DNA of 64,000 nt from Burkholderia sp. Leaf177 (GTDB lineage Bacteria; Pseudomonadota; Gammaproteobacteria; Burkholderiales; Burkholderiaceae), in NCBI RefSeq assembly GCF_001424345.1, contig NZ_LMPF01000023.1, positions 682,977 to 746,976 on the forward strand. Reading direction: 5' to 3'. The position numbers and the translations under genes were made by a program. Every line of letters begins with the position of its first letter. Positions within the stretch are counted from its first letter, which is position 1. Of the stretch, positions 61,602-64,000 are shown in pieces. The notes beneath the pieces are model-generated. The model had not been told where the DNA came from and ran no database searches. It worked only from the letters and a program-made list of their open reading frames with translations.

Positions 61602-62285
61602 ATGAAGCCCTTTATTGTTTGCCACATGATGTCTTCCGTCGATGGCCGCAGCCTCACCGATGGCTGGCATCTCGACTTCGCGTCCGACTTGTATGAAAGC
61701 ACCGCTGCCACGTTTGAAGCCGATGGCTGGATCTGCGGACGCGTCACCATGCAGGAAATCGCGCACGGCGATGGTTACCCCAAGGGTCTCGCGGAAGAAC
61801 CCGTGCCCCGTACGAATCATTTCGCAAAACGCGACGCGGATCAGTACGCCATTTCTATCGATCCGAAAGGATTGGTCGAGTGGAAATCAGACACAGCGCT
61901 GAAGTCGCACATCATTGAAGTCGTCACCGAGCAAGTGGCGGACGATTACCTTGCGTACCTTCAGTCGATTGGCGTGTCGTACGTTTTCGGCGGCAAGACA
62001 GACATCGATCTCGGCCATGTGATCGAAACGCTCGCGCAAGAGCTTGGCGTCAAGAAGCTGATCGTGGAGGGCGGATCGCATGTCAGTGGTGCGTTCGTGA
62101 ATGCCGGACTGGTCGATGAAGTCAGCGTTCTGATCCTGCCGCTGGTCGATGGCCGCAGCGAACATCCGTCGTCGTTCGAAGTTTCAATGGACGCATGGAA
62201 GCAGCCCGCTTATTTGACGCTGACGTCCGTGGAGCAAACCGACAACGACAGCGTCTGGCTGCGTTACACGCGCAAAGCGAATTGA
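61602..62285 (+). CDS. RibD-C/dihydrofolate reductase-family protein
   Basis: The 227-residue protein starts MKPFIVCHMMSSVDGRSLTDGWH and has the RibD C-terminal pattern with KKLIVEGGSHVSGAFVNAGLVDE. It would reduce a pyrimidine or other substrate with NADPH; relatives include drug- and xenobiotic-handling reductases. The ATG at 61602 is preferred to the ORF start at 61536, though the ribosome-binding site is weak. It runs in the same direction as the ArsR and old yellow enzyme genes, 120 bases before the former. Confidence 0.82.
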   Translation: MKPFIVCHMMSSVDGRSLTDGWHLDFASDLYESTAATFEADGWICGRVTMQEIAHGDGYPKGLAEEPVPRTNHFAKRDADQYAISIDPKGLVEWKSDTALKSHIIEVVTEQVADDYLAYLQSIGVSYVFGGKTDIDLGHVIETLAQELGVKKLIVEGGSHVSGAFVNAGLVDEVSVLILPLVDGRSEHPSSFEVSMDAWKQPAYLTLTSVEQTDNDSVWLRYTRKAN

Positions 62286-62324
62286 AAATGTAAGGGATTA
62301 CCCTTGCAAGCGGTAGTGGTTTGG

Positions 62325-62353
62325 TTGTATTTCGGTTTTTTACGAAATACAAT
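62325..62353 (+). promoter_or_regulatory. ArsR operator coinciding with its promoter
   Basis: TTGTATTTCG (62325-62334) and CGAAATACAA (62343-62352) form a perfect 10-base inverted repeat with an 8-base T-rich spacer. TTGTAT (62325-62330) and TACAAT (62348-62353) with a 17-base spacer also make a usable -35/-10 pair. Operator and promoter are the same sequence, so repressor binding would exclude polymerase. It lies 53 bases before the ArsR start. Confidence 0.68.
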
Positions 62354-62405
62354 TCGGTTCATCGCGAATTCATCCGTTGAACAAACTCGAACTTCTACCG
62401 TCTTC

Positions 62406-62702
62406 ATGGACATTGACGCTATTCATAAAGCCCTGGCGAATCCGGTTCGCCGCGAGATTCTGGCGTGGCTCAACGAACCCAGGGCATATTTCAGCGAACA
62501 GGAATTTCCGCTGGAGAATGGTGTGTGCGCGGGGCAGATTTACGCGCGCTGCGACATGTCCCAGTCCACGGTGTCGGCGCATCTTGCAACGCTTCACAAG
62601 GCGGGCCTGGTTACGTCGAAGCGAGTTGGCCAGTGGATATTCTTCAGGCGCGACGACGCGGTGATCAACGCTTTTCTTGAGCAACTGCATCGCACGCTTT
62701 AA
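62406..62702 (+). CDS. ArsR-family helix-turn-helix regulator
   Basis: This 98-residue winged helix protein has the recognition helix CDMSQSTVSAHLATLHKAGL. No ArsR-type metal-binding CxC motif is visible; two Cys (in GVCAG and CDMS) are present, so thiol-reactive electrophile sensing is possible. The ATG at 62406 starts MDIDAIHKALANPVRREIL, the usual family start. It lies 56 bases before the old yellow enzyme gene and likely represses it. Confidence 0.88.
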   Translation: MDIDAIHKALANPVRREILAWLNEPRAYFSEQEFPLENGVCAGQIYARCDMSQSTVSAHLATLHKAGLVTSKRVGQWIFFRRDDAVINAFLEQLHRTL

Positions 62703-62758
62703 ACGCGACGCATACACTATCTGATGTTCCACATACTCTATTTAGGATTGCTTCCAAA

Positions 62759-63820
62759 ATGCCGAACCTTTTCGATCCGCTCAAAGCAGGTGCTTTTAAT
62801 CTTCGTAACCGCATTGTGATGGCACCGTTGACACGTCAACGTGCTGGCGAAGAACGCGTGCCTAATGCGCTGATGGCGAAGTACTACGCCGATCGCGCTG
62901 CTGCTGGCCTGATCCTGAGCGAAGCAACCTCCGTCACGCCGCAGGGCGTGGGTTACGCCGAAACGCCGGGTATCTGGTCAGATGAACAGGTCGAAGGCTG
63001 GAAGCTGGTGACGAAAGCCGTGCACGATGCAGGCGGCACGATCTTGCTGCAACTGTGGCACGTGGGCCGTATCTCGGACCCGATCTTCCTGAATGGCGAT
63101 TTGCCGGTCGCGCCGAGCGCTATCGCTGCGAAGGGGCATGTAAGTCTCGTGCGTCCGCAGCGCGAATTCGTGACGCCGCGAGCATTGGAACTCGATGAAA
63201 TCGCAGGTGTGGTGGCGGCTTTCCGCAAAGGTGCGGAGAACGCGAAGCTTGCCGGTTTCGACGGCGTAGAGATCCACGGCGCGAACGGTTATCTGCTCGA
63301 CCAATTTCTGCAGGACAGCACGAACAAGCGTACCGACATCTACGGCGGCCCGGTTGAAAACCGCGCGCGTCTGATGCTCGAAGTGGTGGACGCCTGCATT
63401 GAAGTGTGGGGCGCGGATCGTGTTGCCATGCATCTCGCGCCGCGCGCCGACTCGCACACCATGGGCGACAGCGATCGCGCCGCAACTTTCGGTTATGTGG
63501 CACGCGAACTCGGCAAACGCAAGATTGCGTTCATTGCTGCACGTGAGCGCGTTGCCGAAGATTCCATCGGACCGTTGTTGAAGAAGGAGTTTGGCGGCGT
63601 GTATATCGCGAACGAAAAATTCACGAAGGAAACCGCGCAGGCAGCACTTGATCGCGGTGATGCGGATGCGGTTGCATGGGGTCAGTTGTTCATCGCAAAT
63701 GCGGATCTGGTGAAACGCTTCGAAGTCGATGCTCCGTTGAATGCGCCGATTCCCGAGACGTTCTATGCGCGTGGCACCGAAGGTTATACGGACTATCCGA
63801 CGCTGGAAACAACGGACTGA
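62759..63820 (+). CDS. Old yellow enzyme-family alkene reductase
   Basis: This 353-residue FMN enzyme has the catalytic His173 and Asn176 in GVEIHGANGYLLDQFLQDSTNKR, and the start MPNLFDPLKAGAFNLRNRIVMAPLTRQRA typical of the NemA/XenA class. It reduces activated double bonds of enones, maleimides or nitroesters with NADPH. The preceding ArsR gene and its promoter palindrome make an electrophile-induced operon likely. A terminator follows 23 bases after the stop. Confidence 0.93.
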   Translation: MPNLFDPLKAGAFNLRNRIVMAPLTRQRAGEERVPNALMAKYYADRAAAGLILSEATSVTPQGVGYAETPGIWSDEQVEGWKLVTKAVHDAGGTILLQLWHVGRISDPIFLNGDLPVAPSAIAAKGHVSLVRPQREFVTPRALELDEIAGVVAAFRKGAENAKLAGFDGVEIHGANGYLLDQFLQDSTNKRTDIYGGPVENRARLMLEVVDACIEVWGADRVAMHLAPRADSHTMGDSDRAATFGYVARELGKRKIAFIAARERVAEDSIGPLLKKEFGGVYIANEKFTKETAQAALDRGDADAVAWGQLFIANADLVKRFEVDAPLNAPIPETFYARGTEGYTDYPTLETTD

Positions 63821-63843
63821 TCGTCTGGTTTTATCTTTGCGAA

Positions 63844-63870
63844 AGCGGTGGCCTCGGCCACCGCTTTTTT
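63844..63870 (+). terminator. Rho-independent terminator after the old yellow enzyme gene
   Basis: AGCGGTGGC at 63844-63852 and GCCACCGCT at 63857-63865 form a perfect 9-base stem with a CTCG loop. T residues run to 63871. The stem-loop is followed 5 bases later by the group II intron start at 63876. Confidence 0.92.
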
Positions 63871-63875
63871 TACGT

Positions 63876-64000
63876 GTGCGCCCAGCATGGGCGCAATCTT
63901 GGAGGTGCGAGTCCTCCCGTGAGTTGACCACAGCGAACGAAGCGAAGCGCAACTGCGTGAGGGTGACCGAGCGTGGGGAGGAAGCGTGGAGCGAAGCCGC
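63876..64000 (+). mobile_element. 5' end of a group II intron, truncated by window edge
   Basis: From 63876 the sequence begins GTGCGCCC, matching the group II 5' consensus GUGYG and the first bases of well-studied introns. Two hairpins follow, GCGCCCA/TGGGCGC and GGAGG/CCTCC, then the purine-rich segments and GAAGCG repeats typical of domain I. The intron follows a transcription terminator by five bases, a known target kind of the IIC group, but the class cannot be fixed from 125 bases. No open frame for the maturase is in view; it would lie to the right of the window. Confidence 0.72.

Overview
The window looks like a chromosomal stretch from a GC-rich betaproteobacterium of the Burkholderiaceae, most likely Paraburkholderia or Caballeronia. 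This rests on codon use and on family content (a DUF4148 secreted protein, a DUF6232 membrane protein, a furan-acid cluster, a 2-aminoethylphosphonate cluster); no rRNA, tRNA or other taxonomic marker is present, so the genus is an inference. No CRISPR array, prophage or complete insertion sequence was seen. The last 125 bases look like the 5' end of a group II intron that runs out of the window.

Layout. 1-4.5 kb: the 3'-truncated FUSC-type membrane protein gene, an XRE-cupin regulator divergent from an FAD oxidase with a clear promoter and operator, an AraC regulator and a DUF2000 protein. 4.8-10.1 kb: a SET-type sugar exporter, a small proline-rich protein, a YdeP/FdhF-type molybdopterin oxidoreductase with an uncharacterised neighbour, and a two-TM membrane protein. 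10.4-17.8 kb: a GT2 glycosyltransferase, then a Xre-RES toxin-antitoxin pair, a periplasmic aldehyde oxidoreductase set (paoABC-like) with a MocA-type cytidylyltransferase, and an mqsRA pair. The two toxin-antitoxin modules bracket the molybdoenzyme. 17.8-27.5 kb: an orphan solute-binding protein, an isochorismatase-like hydrolase, an unrecognised 440-residue protein, a GFA-type zinc protein, then S53 peptidase, S10 carboxypeptidase and a large-subunit catalase in tandem, and a DUF4148 protein. 27.7-32.1 kb: a 1150-residue hybrid histidine kinase with no adjacent response regulator, and two small proteins.

32.2-43.0 kb is a 2-aminoethylphosphonate (AEP) locus: an FAD oxidoreductase of the phosphonate-associated type, a DeoR regulator, phnW, an ABC importer (phnSTUV), phosphonoacetate hydrolase (phnA), phosphonoacetaldehyde dehydrogenase (phnY) and a PhnZ-like HD oxygenase. 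PhnW-PhnY-PhnA forms a complete route from AEP to acetate and phosphate. The HD oxygenase implies a second, oxidative C-P cleavage whose hydroxylase is not in view. 43.2-47.3 kb: glycogen phosphorylase, two hypothetical proteins and a VOC protein.

47.3-61.4 kb is a complete hmf locus for furan degradation. It is bracketed by two LysR regulators with the same first 36 residues. HmfH would oxidise hydroxymethylfurfural or furfural, HmfF with the HmfG-made prenyl-FMN cofactor would decarboxylate furan-2,5-dicarboxylate to 2-furoate, HmfD would make 2-furoyl-CoA, HmfABC would hydroxylate it, and HmfE would release 2-oxoglutarate. An MFS importer completes the set. Its large subunit HmfA carries an extra C-terminal SRPBCC/CoxG-like domain. 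61.6-64 kb: a RibD/DHFR-type reductase, an ArsR regulator whose palindromic operator coincides with its promoter, an old yellow enzyme, a terminator and the intron start.
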